A stretch of DNA of 64,000 nt from Chryseobacterium sp. (GCF_029240215.1 NZ_JARBTK010000003.1:1-64000); one strand, 5' to 3'. Shown: positions 11,380-21,137, counted from the first letter of the stretch. The notes: generated by a model not told the origin, from the sequence alone. Numbers and translations: made by a program.

Positions 11380-12507
11380 ATGAAGACAGAAACAAAACAA
11401 TTATTTAAAACTTTTACATTTAAAAACGGGGTCGAAACGAAAAACAGGATTGCAATGGCGCCAATGACAACTTGGGCAAGCAATGATGATTATACCGTAG
11501 CGGATGATGAGATCAGGCATTATGAGGCTCGCAGCGGAAATGTAGGCATGGTAATTACAGGGTGTACCAGGGTAATGGCAAATGGAATCGGCTTCCCAAA
11601 TGAGTATGCCTCGTATGATGATTCTTTTCTACCAGGTCTGCAAAAACTGGCTGCTGCAAGCAAGCGTGGAGGAAATCCCTCAATACTCCAAATCTATCAT
11701 GCGGGAAACAAGGCTGTCCTGGATTTAATTCCCGGTGGAATCCCAGTGAGTGCAAGTGATGTGGCATTAGCACCATCAGCATTTTATCCTGGAGGAACAG
11801 TATCGCGTGAATTGACGCACGATGAAATTCTTGAAATGATCAAAGCATTCGGAGCGACGACAAGACGAGCTATAGAAGCGGGATTTGACGGAATAGAGTT
11901 GCATGGTGCGCACGGATTCCTGTTGCAGAATTTCTTTTCGCCATTCTACAACCAGCGAACCGACCATTGGGGTGGGTCTGAAGAAAAACGGATGAATTTT
12001 GCCTTAGCGGTCATCAAAGAGATTAAAGACGTTATTAAAACATATGCAAACAGGCCATTTCTGCTTGGATTTAGAATATCTGCTGAGGAGCCTGAAAGTT
12101 ACAGGGTAAGAGATACATTCCCTTTTATTGACAAATTGATTGAATCGGGTATCGATTATCTTCATGTTTCATTGTTCAGTCTACTTCACCAAAAGCCAAT
12201 GGATGAAGAAAACGGAGACGTTACTATTTTAGAGTTGATAATCAATCATGTAGATCAAAGAATTCCAGTAATCGCTGCCGGAGGTATCAAGCAAGCCAGT
12301 GATGCAGTTGAAGCAATTGATAAGGGATTATCATTGGTTGCTGTCGGACATGGTATTATCATCAATCCCGATTGGGTAGATCTTGTGTCTAAAGATGAAA
12401 AAACAAATGAAGTTCTAAGTATGTCCAAAGCAGATGAACTCGCAGTTCCTGAAAAATTGCAGGCATTCATAAAGGTTGCTACAGGATTTTTCCAAGTTAC
12501 TGACTGA
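11380..12507 (+). CDS. NADH:flavin oxidoreductase, Old Yellow Enzyme family
   Basis: This 375-residue FMN-dependent TIM-barrel protein has the N-terminal NRIAMAPMTTWA segment and the active-site motif HGAHGFLLQNFFSP with its paired histidines. The NQRTDHWGGS motif follows, and the phosphate-binding AAGGI is near residue 305. Members reduce activated alkenes such as enones, quinones or nitro compounds with NAD(P)H. It is preceded by an AraC gene and followed by a strong terminator, so the pair is a self-contained redox cassette inserted between traD and traE. Confidence 0.9.
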   Translation: MKTETKQLFKTFTFKNGVETKNRIAMAPMTTWASNDDYTVADDEIRHYEARSGNVGMVITGCTRVMANGIGFPNEYASYDDSFLPGLQKLAAASKRGGNPSILQIYHAGNKAVLDLIPGGIPVSASDVALAPSAFYPGGTVSRELTHDEILEMIKAFGATTRRAIEAGFDGIELHGAHGFLLQNFFSPFYNQRTDHWGGSEEKRMNFALAVIKEIKDVIKTYANRPFLLGFRISAEEPESYRVRDTFPFIDKLIESGIDYLHVSLFSLLHQKPMDEENGDVTILELIINHVDQRIPVIAAGGIKQASDAVEAIDKGLSLVAVGHGIIINPDWVDLVSKDEKTNEVLSMSKADELAVPEKLQAFIKVATGFFQVTD

Positions 12508-12533
12508 TCAATTCAATATTTAATGATAAGATA

Positions 12534-12562
12534 ACATCCACCATTGAGTGGATGTTTTTTTT
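12534..12562 (+). terminator. Rho-independent terminator after the Old Yellow Enzyme gene
   Basis: The perfect stem ACATCCAC / GTGGATGT (12534-12541 with 12548-12555) is followed by a run of T. It should stop transcription before traE, so traE needs its own promoter. Confidence 0.8.
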
Positions 12563-12749
12563 AATCACAAGTTGATGGTAAATTCTATTTGAGAATATGG
12601 CATAACTTCAAGCTGATAAATAACGGATCACTTGTCCTTGTCTCTCCTATTTTTTAGAAGAATTAAGAAGGCATCTAAATTATTTTTATGATTAGGCATA
12701 AACAAAAAGTTCCTTAGTTTGATCATCTAAAACTATTTAATTTGTGCAA

Positions 12750-13045
12750 AGCTAAAAGACGTCGATTGCGCAGGCGATTACGCATAAATGTATGTGTTTT
12801 CAAGTAGTTGCAGGCACTTCCCAAATTCCCCAGCTTCACCTTGTATTGATTGCCCATAAAAAGGAAATCACTGCCTGTCCCAGAATGAAGTTTTTCTTCT
12901 TCTGCATCAGATCACTTAGAAGTGTTGAGACTTTTACAGATTTTACAAAATTGTTTCATTCTCCAAAGGTAATTATCCGAAAAACCTTTGATCTTAGGCT
13001 CATCGGCTTTATCAATTGTGACAACGTTTTGACCTAAGATAGTCC
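12750..13045 (-). pseudogene. Remnant of a DUF1016 nuclease and possibly a second gene
   Basis: The minus strand at about 13040-12915 reads TILGQNVVTIDK, then KGFSDNYLWRMKQF. The latter is the hallmark of the N-terminal domain of DUF1016 (YhcG) proteins. It then hits a stop. A further frame (DFLFMGNQYKVKLGN, about 12870-12820) vaguely recalls YgjP/DUF45 metallopeptidases. Both are short and broken. The remaining 12563-13188 sequence has no supported gene. A small CCGCA/TGCGG hairpin lies at 13145-13157, ahead of traE. Confidence 0.35.
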
Positions 13046-13188
13046 TATTCAACTAACGTGCATTGTTAGTTAAAAGCCAAAATATTCCCTTTACCGCCAT
13101 TCTCTTAAAATGATTCCAAGACTCTGACATCTTTGTCCCATAGTTCCGCAAAGTGCGGCACACCATAACAAATTAATGTGTTTCAATT

Positions 13189-13494
13189 ATGAGAAAACAA
13201 AGAAAAAAACTACTGCTATCAGGTCTAAGCTTTTTAGCAGTTACAGGTGCCTTTGCCCAGGGTAACGGTACCGCAGGGATCAATGAGGCCACACAAATGG
13301 TGACCTCCTATTTTGAACCGGCTACCCAGCTGATTTATGCGATCGGGGCAGTTGTCGGACTGATCGGTGGGGTCAAGGTATACAACAAGTTCAGCAGTGG
13401 TGATCCCGATACGAGCAAGACCGCTGCCAGCTGGTTTGGAGCTTGTATCTTCTTAATTGTAGCTGCAACGATCCTCCGTTCATTCTTCCTTTAA
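13189..13494 (+). CDS. traE: Conjugal transfer protein TraE (DUF4134)
   Basis: This 101-residue protein has a cleavable signal peptide (to about AFAQ, residue 24) and two transmembrane segments (about 43-62 and 80-99). Size, topology and position match TraE of CTnDOT-type elements, a VirB2-like candidate pilin or channel subunit in the inner membrane. It is the first gene of the compact traE-traQ block. The next gene begins two bases after the stop. Confidence 0.85.
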   Translation: MRKQRKKLLLSGLSFLAVTGAFAQGNGTAGINEATQMVTSYFEPATQLIYAIGAVVGLIGGVKVYNKFSSGDPDTSKTAASWFGACIFLIVAATILRSFFL

Positions 13495-13495
13495 A

Positions 13496-13837
13496 ATGAT
13501 GATTATGAATACCTATCATATCAACAAAGGCATCGGAAGAACGGTAGAGTTCAAAGGATTAAAAGCACAGTATCTGTTCATTTTTGCAGGGGGATTATTG
13601 GGGATACTCGTATGTGTGATGGTCATGTACATGGCTGGCGTCAACACCTATCTCTGCCTTACGATTGGCGGAGGAAGCAGTGCGATTCTCATCTGGCAGA
13701 CATTCTCACTCAACGGAAAATACGGCGAACACGGGCTGATGAAATTGGGTGCTCAAAAAAAGCATCCCAAATACATCATCAGTCGCAAATGCATCTACCG
13801 CTACCTGAGAAGCAACCGTCAAAAAGCTTCAGCATGA
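13496..13837 (+). CDS. traF: Conjugal transfer protein TraF (DUF4133)
   Basis: This 113-residue protein has two adjacent hydrophobic helices (about 29-48 and 52-70) and a basic C-terminus, as in the VirB3-like TraF/DUF4133 family. It is an inner-membrane part of the type IV secretion channel that works with the TraG ATPase. The start is uncertain among ATGs at 13496, 13499 and 13505. Its TGA overlaps the traG ATG (ATGA), which implies translational coupling. Confidence 0.85.
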   Translation: MMIMNTYHINKGIGRTVEFKGLKAQYLFIFAGGLLGILVCVMVMYMAGVNTYLCLTIGGGSSAILIWQTFSLNGKYGEHGLMKLGAQKKHPKYIISRKCIYRYLRSNRQKASA

Positions 13838-16341
13838 GAAATACCTCCAAAGCCGCAACCTTGGAGAGTAAATTTCCACTGCTTGCGATAGAGAACGACT
13901 GTATCATTTCAAAAGATGCTGATGTAACAGTTTGTTTCAAGGTCAGGCTACCTGAACTCTTTACGGTGGCATCGGCGGAATATGAAGCGATCCATTCAAC
14001 CTGGTTTAAGGCCATCAAGACCATGCCTGATTTTACGGTCGTCCACAAACAGGACTGGTTTATCAAAGAAAACTACAATCCGGATCTGTCTAGAGAAGAC
14101 CAAAGTTTTCTGTCAAAATCCTTTGAGCGCCATTTCAATGAGAGGCCTTTCTTAAACCACTACTGCTATCTCTTCGTTACGAAAACCAGTAGAGAGAGAA
14201 TGCGGATGCAGAGCAACTTCTCATCCCTATGCAAAGGCAAACTGATCCCAAAAGAGATCAAAGACAAAGAAGTGATCAGCCGCTTTTTGGAAGCCGTCGA
14301 TCAGTTTGAAAGGATCATGAATGACAGCGGCTATGTCCATCTGGAAAGACTGGCCGAAGATGAGATTTCAGGAACCGAAAACCAGTCAGGAATATTGGAG
14401 CAATACCTGACCCTGTCAAGAGATATCAATCCTTCATTGCAGGATATCAAGCTCGGATCAGAAGAAATGCGTATCGGAAACCATAGGATCAGCCTGCATA
14501 CCTTATCTGATACCGATGATCTGCCCGGTACTGTCTCATCACACAGCCGGTATGAAAAACTGAGTACCGACCGCAGTGACTGCCTGTTATCATTTGCCTC
14601 GCCGGTAGGACTTCTGTTGAGCTGCAATCACATTTACAATCAGTATCTGTTTATTGATAACAGCGATGAGAACCTGACCAAATTTGAAAAGTCAGCCAGA
14701 AATATGCACTCATTGGCAAGATACAGCAGAGCGAACCAGATCAACAAGGAATGGATCGAGAAATACCTCAATGAAGCGCATTCTTACGGTCTGCAATCCA
14801 TCCGTGCCCATTTCAATGTGATGTCTTGGTCGGATAATCCTTCAGAATTGAAACAACTGAAAAATGACACAGGAAGTGCATTGGCACTGATGGAATGCAA
14901 ACCACGCCACAATACGACGGACACAGCAACCTTATATTGGGCAGGGATCCCGGGCAATGCAGGTGACTTTCCTAGTGAAGAAAGCTTCTACACCTTCATC
15001 GAACCAGCCTTGTGCTTTTTTACCGAAGAAACCAACTATCAGGATTCTCCATCGCCGTTTGGGATCAAGATGGCTGACCGGCTGACCGGAAAACCCATTC
15101 ATCTGGATATCTCCGATCTGCCGATGAAGCAGGGGATCATTACCAATCGGAACAAATTTATTTTGGGACCTTCAGGAAGCGGTAAATCTTTTTTCACTAA
15201 CCACATGGTGAGACAGTACTATGAGCAGGGTGCGCACGTACTGCTAGTCGATACCGGAAATTCCTATCAGGGACTGTGTGAACTTATCAAAGGTAAAACA
15301 AAAGGAGAGGACGGGGTATACTTTACGTACACTGAAGAAAATCCTATTGCTTTCAATCCATTCTATACCGATGATGGTGTCTTTGATATTGAAAAAAGAG
15401 AGAGTATCAAAACCTTGATCCTCACTTTATGGAAAAGGGATGATGAACCACCAAGCCGTTCAGAGGAAGTGGCCTTGTCCAATGCCGTGAGCGGCTATAT
15501 TGAACAGATCATACATAGTGGTAAATTTCCCTCATTCAACGGATTCTATGATTATGTGAAAGCTGACTATCAGAAAGTCCTGGAACAAAAGAAGGTTAGG
15601 GAAAAGGACTTTGACATCGCCAACTTTCTCAATGTGCTGGAGCCTTATTACAAAGGAGGGGAATACGATTACCTGTTGAATTCAGAAAAGCAGCTTGACC
15701 TGTTGTCCAAACGTTTCATTGTGTTTGAGATCGATGCGATCAAAGACCATAAGATCCTGTTCCCGATCGTGACCATTATCATTATGGAGGTCTTCATCAA
15801 TAAGATGCGAAGACTGAAGGGAATCAGAAAACTCATATTGATTGAAGAAGCGTGGAAGGCGATCGCCAAAGAAGGGATGGCTGAGTACATCAAATATCTT
15901 TTCAAGACAGTCAGGAAATTCTTCGGAGAAGCGATCGTGGTAACCCAGGAAGTGGATGACATCATCCAGTCTCCGATCGTCAAGGAGAGTATTATCAACA
16001 ATTCAGACTGTAAGATCCTTTTGGACCAGCGCAAGTATATGAACAAGTTCGATGACATCCAGGCGATGCTTGGACTGACTGACAAAGAAAAATCTCAGGT
16101 ACTCTCTATCAATATGAACAATGATCCGAGAAGATTGTACAAGGAAGTCTGGATCGGACTGGGCGGAACGCACTCTGCGGTCTATGCCACTGAAGTATCC
16201 ACCGAGGAATATCTGGCTTACACGACAGAGGAAACTGAAAAAATGGAGGTGATGAATCTGGCCTCTGAACTTGACGGTAACGTTGAACATGCCATCAAGA
16301 GGATTTCTCTCAAGAGAATCAAATCAAACAAAGAAAATTAA
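13834..16341 (+). CDS. traG: Conjugal transfer ATPase TraG (VirB4-like)
   Basis: This is the energy-providing ATPase of the transfer channel, 835 residues from the ATG at 13834. Open frame exists further upstream, but the ATGA overlap with traF fixes this start. Walker A GPSGSGKS is at residues 445-452, and Walker B LILIEE is at about 667-672 followed by AWKA. The N-terminal half is the VirB4/CagE-type domain. It acts at the cytoplasmic face of the inner membrane with TraE, TraF and TraJ. It is intact and full length. Confidence 0.95.
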   Translation: MRNTSKAATLESKFPLLAIENDCIISKDADVTVCFKVRLPELFTVASAEYEAIHSTWFKAIKTMPDFTVVHKQDWFIKENYNPDLSREDQSFLSKSFERHFNERPFLNHYCYLFVTKTSRERMRMQSNFSSLCKGKLIPKEIKDKEVISRFLEAVDQFERIMNDSGYVHLERLAEDEISGTENQSGILEQYLTLSRDINPSLQDIKLGSEEMRIGNHRISLHTLSDTDDLPGTVSSHSRYEKLSTDRSDCLLSFASPVGLLLSCNHIYNQYLFIDNSDENLTKFEKSARNMHSLARYSRANQINKEWIEKYLNEAHSYGLQSIRAHFNVMSWSDNPSELKQLKNDTGSALALMECKPRHNTTDTATLYWAGIPGNAGDFPSEESFYTFIEPALCFFTEETNYQDSPSPFGIKMADRLTGKPIHLDISDLPMKQGIITNRNKFILGPSGSGKSFFTNHMVRQYYEQGAHVLLVDTGNSYQGLCELIKGKTKGEDGVYFTYTEENPIAFNPFYTDDGVFDIEKRESIKTLILTLWKRDDEPPSRSEEVALSNAVSGYIEQIIHSGKFPSFNGFYDYVKADYQKVLEQKKVREKDFDIANFLNVLEPYYKGGEYDYLLNSEKQLDLLSKRFIVFEIDAIKDHKILFPIVTIIIMEVFINKMRRLKGIRKLILIEEAWKAIAKEGMAEYIKYLFKTVRKFFGEAIVVTQEVDDIIQSPIVKESIINNSDCKILLDQRKYMNKFDDIQAMLGLTDKEKSQVLSINMNNDPRRLYKEVWIGLGGTHSAVYATEVSTEEYLAYTTEETEKMEVMNLASELDGNVEHAIKRISLKRIKSNKEN

Positions 16342-16370
16342 TTAATCCAATCATTTAAAATTTAAAAACA

Positions 16371-17003
16371 ATGAAAAATCTGATCATTAAAACAGCAATG
16401 GTAGCAATTTTCGCTACTGCAACCTATGCCAAAGCACAATTCGTAGTAACCGACCCTGCCAACCTGGCGTCAGGCATTTTGAACTCTGCCAATGAGATCG
16501 TGCAGACCTCATCAACGGTTTCCAACGTTATCAAGAACTTCAACGAGGTCAAGAAGGTCTATGAACAGGGAAAGGAGTATTATGACAAGTTGAAGGCTGT
16601 CAACAACCTGGTCAAAGATGCACGCAAGGTACAGCAGACCGTTCTGCTTGTCGGCGATGTTTCAGAGATCTACGTCAATAATTTTGGCAAGATGCTCAAC
16701 GACCCCAACTTCAATGCCCAAGAACTGACGGCAATTGCCAACGGTTATTCAGCCTTGCTGAACGAAAGTACGGAGCTACTAAAAGAGCTGAAAAAGATCA
16801 TCACAGCCAATGGGCTTTCGCTCAATGATAAGGAAAGAATGGACGTTATCGAACGTGTATATAAGGAGGTCAAAGAATATCATAATCTGGTGCGCTACTA
16901 CACGAACAAGAATATTTCTGTAAGCTACTTAAGATCAAAAAAACAGAACAATACCCAAAGAGTGTTGGATCTATATGGTACTGCAAACCAAAAATACTGG
17001 TAA
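16371..17003 (+). CDS. traI: Conjugal transfer protein TraI (DUF4141)
   Basis: This 210-residue protein has a cleavable signal peptide (cleavage near YAKAQ, residue 23). A long helical, coiled-coil-prone mature part follows (SSTVSNVIKNFNEVKKVYEQ). This matches the periplasmic VirB5-like TraI/DUF4141 proteins of Bacteroidota elements, which are unrelated to the F-plasmid relaxase of the same name. It lies 29 bases after traG, and the traJ ATG follows its stop by one base. Confidence 0.82.
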   Translation: MKNLIIKTAMVAIFATATYAKAQFVVTDPANLASGILNSANEIVQTSSTVSNVIKNFNEVKKVYEQGKEYYDKLKAVNNLVKDARKVQQTVLLVGDVSEIYVNNFGKMLNDPNFNAQELTAIANGYSALLNESTELLKELKKIITANGLSLNDKERMDVIERVYKEVKEYHNLVRYYTNKNISVSYLRSKKQNNTQRVLDLYGTANQKYW

Positions 17004-17004
17004 G

Positions 17005-17997
17005 ATGGAACCTACTAATCTACACGAAGTACTTCGTTCGGTCTTTGATGAGATGATGCCATTGTGTGCCGATATGGCTGCCGTGGCAAAGGGTGTAGCC
17101 GGATTGGGCGCATTGTTCTATGTCGCCATCAAGGTCTGGCAGTCACTGAGCCGTGCCGAACCGATCGATCTGTTTCCTATGCTCAGACCCTTTGCCATTG
17201 GTATCTGCATAATGTTCTTTTCAACATTGGTACTGGGAAGTATCAATGGTGTTTTAAGTCCGATCGTTCAGGGAAGTCATTCGATGCTGGAAGATCAGGT
17301 GCTGGACATGAATGACCTGCAACAGAAAAAAGACCTTCTGGAACGGGAAGCGATGCTCAGAAATCCTGAGATGGCCTATCTGATCTCGGATGAGGAATTT
17401 GATAAAAAGTTGGAAGAGCTTGGATGGTCTCCGTCAGACCTGGTGACCATGTCCGGGATGTATATTGAAAGGGAGATGTTCGATATCAAGAAGCAGATCA
17501 GGGATGGATTCCGTGAGTTTCTGGAGATCCTTTTCCAGTCAGCAGCTTTGGTCATTGATACGATCAGAACGTTCTTTCTCATTGTACTTTCGATATTGGG
17601 TCCTATAGCTTTTGCCATCTCTGTATGGGATGGTTTCCAGACCACACTGACCCAATGGCTGACGAGATATATCAGTGTTTATTTGTGGTTGCCGGTTGCA
17701 GATATTTTCAGTTCAATCCTTGCAAAAATACAGTCGCTCATCCTGGAGCGGGATATTGAGATGCTGGCCGATCCGAACTTCATTCCTGATACTTCAAACA
17801 CGGTTTACATCATCTATATGATCATCGGGATCATCGGATATTTTACGGTTCCAACCGTTACCGGATGGGTCATTCAGGCAGGAGGTGCCGGTAACTTTAT
17901 GCGCAATGTCAACCAGACCGCCACAAAATCAGGAAATATTGCTGGAGCAGCAGCAGGAAGTGCAACAGGTAATATCTCAGGCAGATTATTAAAATAA
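17005..17997 (+). CDS. traJ: Conjugal transfer protein TraJ
   Basis: This 330-residue polytopic inner-membrane protein is VirB6-like. Hydrophobic segments are near residues 27-50, 60-85, 175-215 and 255-290. I start at 17005, one base after the traI stop; an upstream in-frame ATG at 16975 would overlap traI by 29 bases. The glycine/alanine-rich C-terminus is typical. It forms part of the inner-membrane channel. Confidence 0.88.
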   Translation: MEPTNLHEVLRSVFDEMMPLCADMAAVAKGVAGLGALFYVAIKVWQSLSRAEPIDLFPMLRPFAIGICIMFFSTLVLGSINGVLSPIVQGSHSMLEDQVLDMNDLQQKKDLLEREAMLRNPEMAYLISDEEFDKKLEELGWSPSDLVTMSGMYIEREMFDIKKQIRDGFREFLEILFQSAALVIDTIRTFFLIVLSILGPIAFAISVWDGFQTTLTQWLTRYISVYLWLPVADIFSSILAKIQSLILERDIEMLADPNFIPDTSNTVYIIYMIIGIIGYFTVPTVTGWVIQAGGAGNFMRNVNQTATKSGNIAGAAAGSATGNISGRLLK

Positions 17998-18009
17998 AAA
18001 TACGATCCA

Positions 18010-18633
18010 ATGGAATTTAAAACTTTAAGAAATATAGAGAGCAGTTTCAAGCAGATCCGCTTATTCACATTTGTTTTTGCGGCGCTCTGCTTTGCCGTGG
18101 TGGGCGTTGTCGTTTTGAAGTCCTACCAATTCGCAGAGCAGCAACGTCAGAAGATCTATGTGCTCGACAACGGTAAATCGCTGATGGTGGCTCTGTCTCA
18201 GGATATGTCGATCAACAGGCCTGTCGAGGCCAGGGAGCATGTAAGGCGTTTTCACGAGCTGTTCTTTACAGTAGCGCCGGATAAAAATGCCATTGAAAGC
18301 AATGTTAAAAGAGCTTTCAATCTGGCAGACCAGTCTGCATTCGATTACTACAAAGACCTGCAGGAGAAAGGATATTACAACCGGATTATCTCAGGGAATA
18401 TCCAGCAGAGGATAGAGGTTGACAGTGTTGTGGCAGATTTCAATAACTATCCTTACGCCGTAAAGACCTTTGCAAGGCAGTTCATTATTCGATCCAGCAA
18501 TCTGACTATACGAAGTCTGATCACCAATTGTTCATTAGTGAATTCGGTGAGGTCAGACAGCAATCCCCAGGGATTTACGATTGAAAAATTCAATGTCCTT
18601 GAAAATAAAGATGTTGAAACTGTTGAACGTTAA
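18010..18633 (+). CDS. traK: Conjugal transfer protein TraK
   Basis: This 207-residue bitopic protein has a short cytoplasmic N-terminus with the conserved LRNIESSFKQIR, one membrane helix (about 19-39), and a VirB8-like periplasmic domain. TraK is a core assembly factor of the CTnDOT-type channel. It follows traJ by 12 bases. Confidence 0.9.
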   Translation: MEFKTLRNIESSFKQIRLFTFVFAALCFAVVGVVVLKSYQFAEQQRQKIYVLDNGKSLMVALSQDMSINRPVEAREHVRRFHELFFTVAPDKNAIESNVKRAFNLADQSAFDYYKDLQEKGYYNRIISGNIQQRIEVDSVVADFNNYPYAVKTFARQFIIRSSNLTIRSLITNCSLVNSVRSDSNPQGFTIEKFNVLENKDVETVER

Positions 18634-18644
18634 AATTCAGAACA

Positions 18645-18935
18645 ATGAAAAAAATTAGAGATAAAATAGAGCAGCATATTTTGCTTGCAGACAGAAAATG
18701 GAAAGTACTCCCAGCGAAACGCCAGAGGTTTTTCACCAAGCTGTTTTTTGCCGGTTATGCCACAATTACCTTACTGGTTCTTATTAGCATTTTTATTTCA
18801 ACCGGAAATAAAACCAATACGATGTCGATCAGTCATATTACGACCATTTCAGATCATACTGCTATGAAAAGATCAGCAAAGGATAACAAAGTTGGTTCAA
18901 CCATTAAAAAGCAGACCGATGAAAGATTCAAATAA
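18645..18935 (+). CDS. traL: TraL-like small membrane protein (DUF3989)
   Basis: This 96-residue protein has a basic N-terminal part and a single transmembrane helix (about 35-52), followed by a polar tail. It occupies the usual traL position between traK and traM. The family is poorly conserved in sequence, so the name rests mainly on position, size and topology. Its 3' end overlaps the preferred traM start by 17 bases. Confidence 0.65.
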   Translation: MKKIRDKIEQHILLADRKWKVLPAKRQRFFTKLFFAGYATITLLVLISIFISTGNKTNTMSISHITTISDHTAMKRSAKDNKVGSTIKKQTDERFK

Positions 18936-20214
18936 AATCAAGATCACTGAAAGTGATTCACCCCACTTGGAGCCGGAATCACAAGGCCTTCAAAATTTAC
19001 AGTGGGAGAGAATAAAGAAACCACTGATTTATTTACTGATGGCCGCTGTATGTGCCGGTTGCTTCTACCTCATCTTTAAGCCAAAGGACGACAAAGTTAC
19101 TGCGGAATCAGGTTTTAATGCGGGTATACCACAGGCAAAGGACGATCAGTTGCAATCTGATAAACAGAAGGCCTACGAACAGCAGCTGCTAGAGCAAAAA
19201 AATGAAGAGAAGAGAAATGCGGTGACCACCTTATCAGATTACTGGACTGACCAAAACAACCTAAACCAAAATTCTGATCAGACGTCATTGACTGCTAATC
19301 CGAATAGTTTGTCACAATCTAATCCGAGTGCAGTTAACAGCTATCGCAATGCGCAGCAGACATTAGGTTCCTTCTACAGCAGGGATGATCAGGAAGTGAA
19401 TAATCTCAGGAAAGAAATATCCAGATTAAAGAATGAAGCTTTGCAGAACAATGCTGTTCCTGCAGGTCTTGGGGTCAATGACCAGTTGGAGCTGATGGAA
19501 AGATCCTACCAACTGGCTGCTAAATACCTTCCCCAAAGTAATAAGCAGGAAGAATCTGTATCAAGAGAAGAGGATGTGAAGCAGCCTTCTGGTAATAAAG
19601 TACTGCTCACCGCAGTAAGACCAGCTCACTTAAATGTAGTCTCTTATTTAAACAGGGAGCCGTCAGATAGTTCATTTTTAGCGGGTCTGAATGATCGCAG
19701 GATGTTCGGAATCCAGGATGATGTGAAAAATACCGCACGGTCGAAAAATGCCACCAATGCGGTAGTTCATCAGACTGCGACCATGACGAATGAAAGTGCA
19801 TTAACCATCAGACTTTCTGAAAATATGATCCTAGGACATACAGAAATTCCCGCCGGAACATTACTTAAAGCGATAGGCAAATTTCAGGGTGGGAGACTGC
19901 AATTGAAAATTTCGTCGATAGAATATCAGGGCAGCATTTATCCTGTAGAGATCAATATTCATGACAATGATGGTCAGCTCGGCTTATATATTCCGTACTC
20001 ACCGGAACAAAATGCTATGACCGACATTGTGGGAAGCATGGGGCGAACTTCAGAGACCAACATTATGATGACGCAGTCGACAGGTCAGCAGATCGCGGCG
20101 GATTTAAGCAGAGGCGTGGTGCAGGGCCTGTCAGGTTATTTCCAGAAGCGGGTCAGACAACAAAAAGTAAAGGTAAAAGCTGGCCATCAGGTTCTGTTGG
20201 TGCCAAAAAAATAA
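18919..20214 (+). CDS. traM: Conjugative transposon protein TraM
   Basis: This 431-residue protein starts at the ATG at 18919; the longer frame begins with a TTG at 18892 deep inside traL. One membrane helix lies at about 37-55. A Gln/Asn-rich, proline-poor linker reaches the periplasm, and the conserved C-terminal domain (about residues 290-431) is VirB10-like, with LTIRLSENMILG and SIEYQGSIYPVEI. It should bridge the inner membrane to the outer-membrane part of the channel. Confidence 0.9.
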   Translation: MKDSNKIKITESDSPHLEPESQGLQNLQWERIKKPLIYLLMAAVCAGCFYLIFKPKDDKVTAESGFNAGIPQAKDDQLQSDKQKAYEQQLLEQKNEEKRNAVTTLSDYWTDQNNLNQNSDQTSLTANPNSLSQSNPSAVNSYRNAQQTLGSFYSRDDQEVNNLRKEISRLKNEALQNNAVPAGLGVNDQLELMERSYQLAAKYLPQSNKQEESVSREEDVKQPSGNKVLLTAVRPAHLNVVSYLNREPSDSSFLAGLNDRRMFGIQDDVKNTARSKNATNAVVHQTATMTNESALTIRLSENMILGHTEIPAGTLLKAIGKFQGGRLQLKISSIEYQGSIYPVEINIHDNDGQLGLYIPYSPEQNAMTDIVGSMGRTSETNIMMTQSTGQQIAADLSRGVVQGLSGYFQKRVRQQKVKVKAGHQVLLVPKK

Positions 20215-20233
20215 GCAATTAAAAAACAATAAA

Positions 20234-21136
20234 ATGAATAAAATAAAAAGCCATTATCTTTTGATGATCGTATTTCTCCTTTTGACAGAAAGGGCACTGG
20301 CGCAGGATTCCATATCAGTATATCTACCATTGGAAGAGGCAAGGTTGGAACCCTATAAAATGCAGGTCGCGTACAATAAAACCTCGCACCTGCTTTTTCC
20401 TTCGCCAATCCGCTATGTCGACCTGGGGAGTGACCTGCTGGTCGCGAATAAGTCGGAAGCTGTTGGAAATGTTCTCAGGATCAAATCAGCAGTCAGGGAT
20501 TTTGAAGAAGAAACCAATTTTTCGGTGATCACCGAAGACGGAAAGTTCTACAGTTTCGATGTGTTTTACAGCTCATATCCTGATGCACTCAGCTATGACC
20601 TTTTTAAGATGCAAAGAAGCCAAGAGCATCAGTATGCTACGGATGTACTTTTTGAAGATCTTAACGGAAGTTCTTCCTCCCTGACAGCGCTCATCATGGA
20701 AAACCTGTACGGAAAGAGCAGAAGAACCATCAAGCACATTGCTTCCAGAAGCTATGGGGTTCAGTTTTCAGTCCGGGCATTGCATGTGAATGAAAGCAAA
20801 TTCTATTTCACATTAGAGGTTAAGAACAGCAGTAATATAGCATTTGATATTGACCTCATCAATTTTAGGATTGTAGATAAAAAGAATCTGAAGAGAACGG
20901 TTGTTCAGGACAAGCTTTTAAAAGCGCTTCGCATCCATTTTCCGGTGAGGACAGCTGCTCACGATTCTGAAATATCCGGGGTTTATCTAATGGATCAGTT
21001 TACGCTGTTAAAAGACCAGGTCTTGGAGATCGAAGTTCTGGAAAAGAATGGAGGAAGACACCAGAAAGTGCAGCTTGACAATGCAGATCTGATCCAGGCA
21101 AGGCTGATCAGCAGTTTAAGCATAAAAACGAAATAA
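20234..21136 (+). CDS. traN: Conjugative transposon protein TraN (DUF4138)
   Basis: This 300-residue secreted protein has a signal peptide (cleaved near ALAQ, residue 24) and a beta-rich VirB9-like domain that opens with HLLFPSPIRYVDLGS. It probably forms the periplasmic/outer-membrane core with TraM and TraO. It is 19 bases after traM and one base before traO. Confidence 0.9.
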   Translation: MNKIKSHYLLMIVFLLLTERALAQDSISVYLPLEEARLEPYKMQVAYNKTSHLLFPSPIRYVDLGSDLLVANKSEAVGNVLRIKSAVRDFEEETNFSVITEDGKFYSFDVFYSSYPDALSYDLFKMQRSQEHQYATDVLFEDLNGSSSSLTALIMENLYGKSRRTIKHIASRSYGVQFSVRALHVNESKFYFTLEVKNSSNIAFDIDLINFRIVDKKNLKRTVVQDKLLKALRIHFPVRTAAHDSEISGVYLMDQFTLLKDQVLEIEVLEKNGGRHQKVQLDNADLIQARLISSLSIKTK

Positions 21137-21137
21137 G

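Noticed and set aside
12792..13037. Plus-strand open frame of 81 codons in the traD-traE gap
   Set aside because: The frame has an unnatural composition and lies opposite recognisable DUF1016-like remnants on the minus strand.
13612..13833. N-terminal extension of the TraG ATPase by 74 codons
   Set aside because: It lies wholly inside traF in another frame, and the ATGA overlap at 13834 is the natural start.
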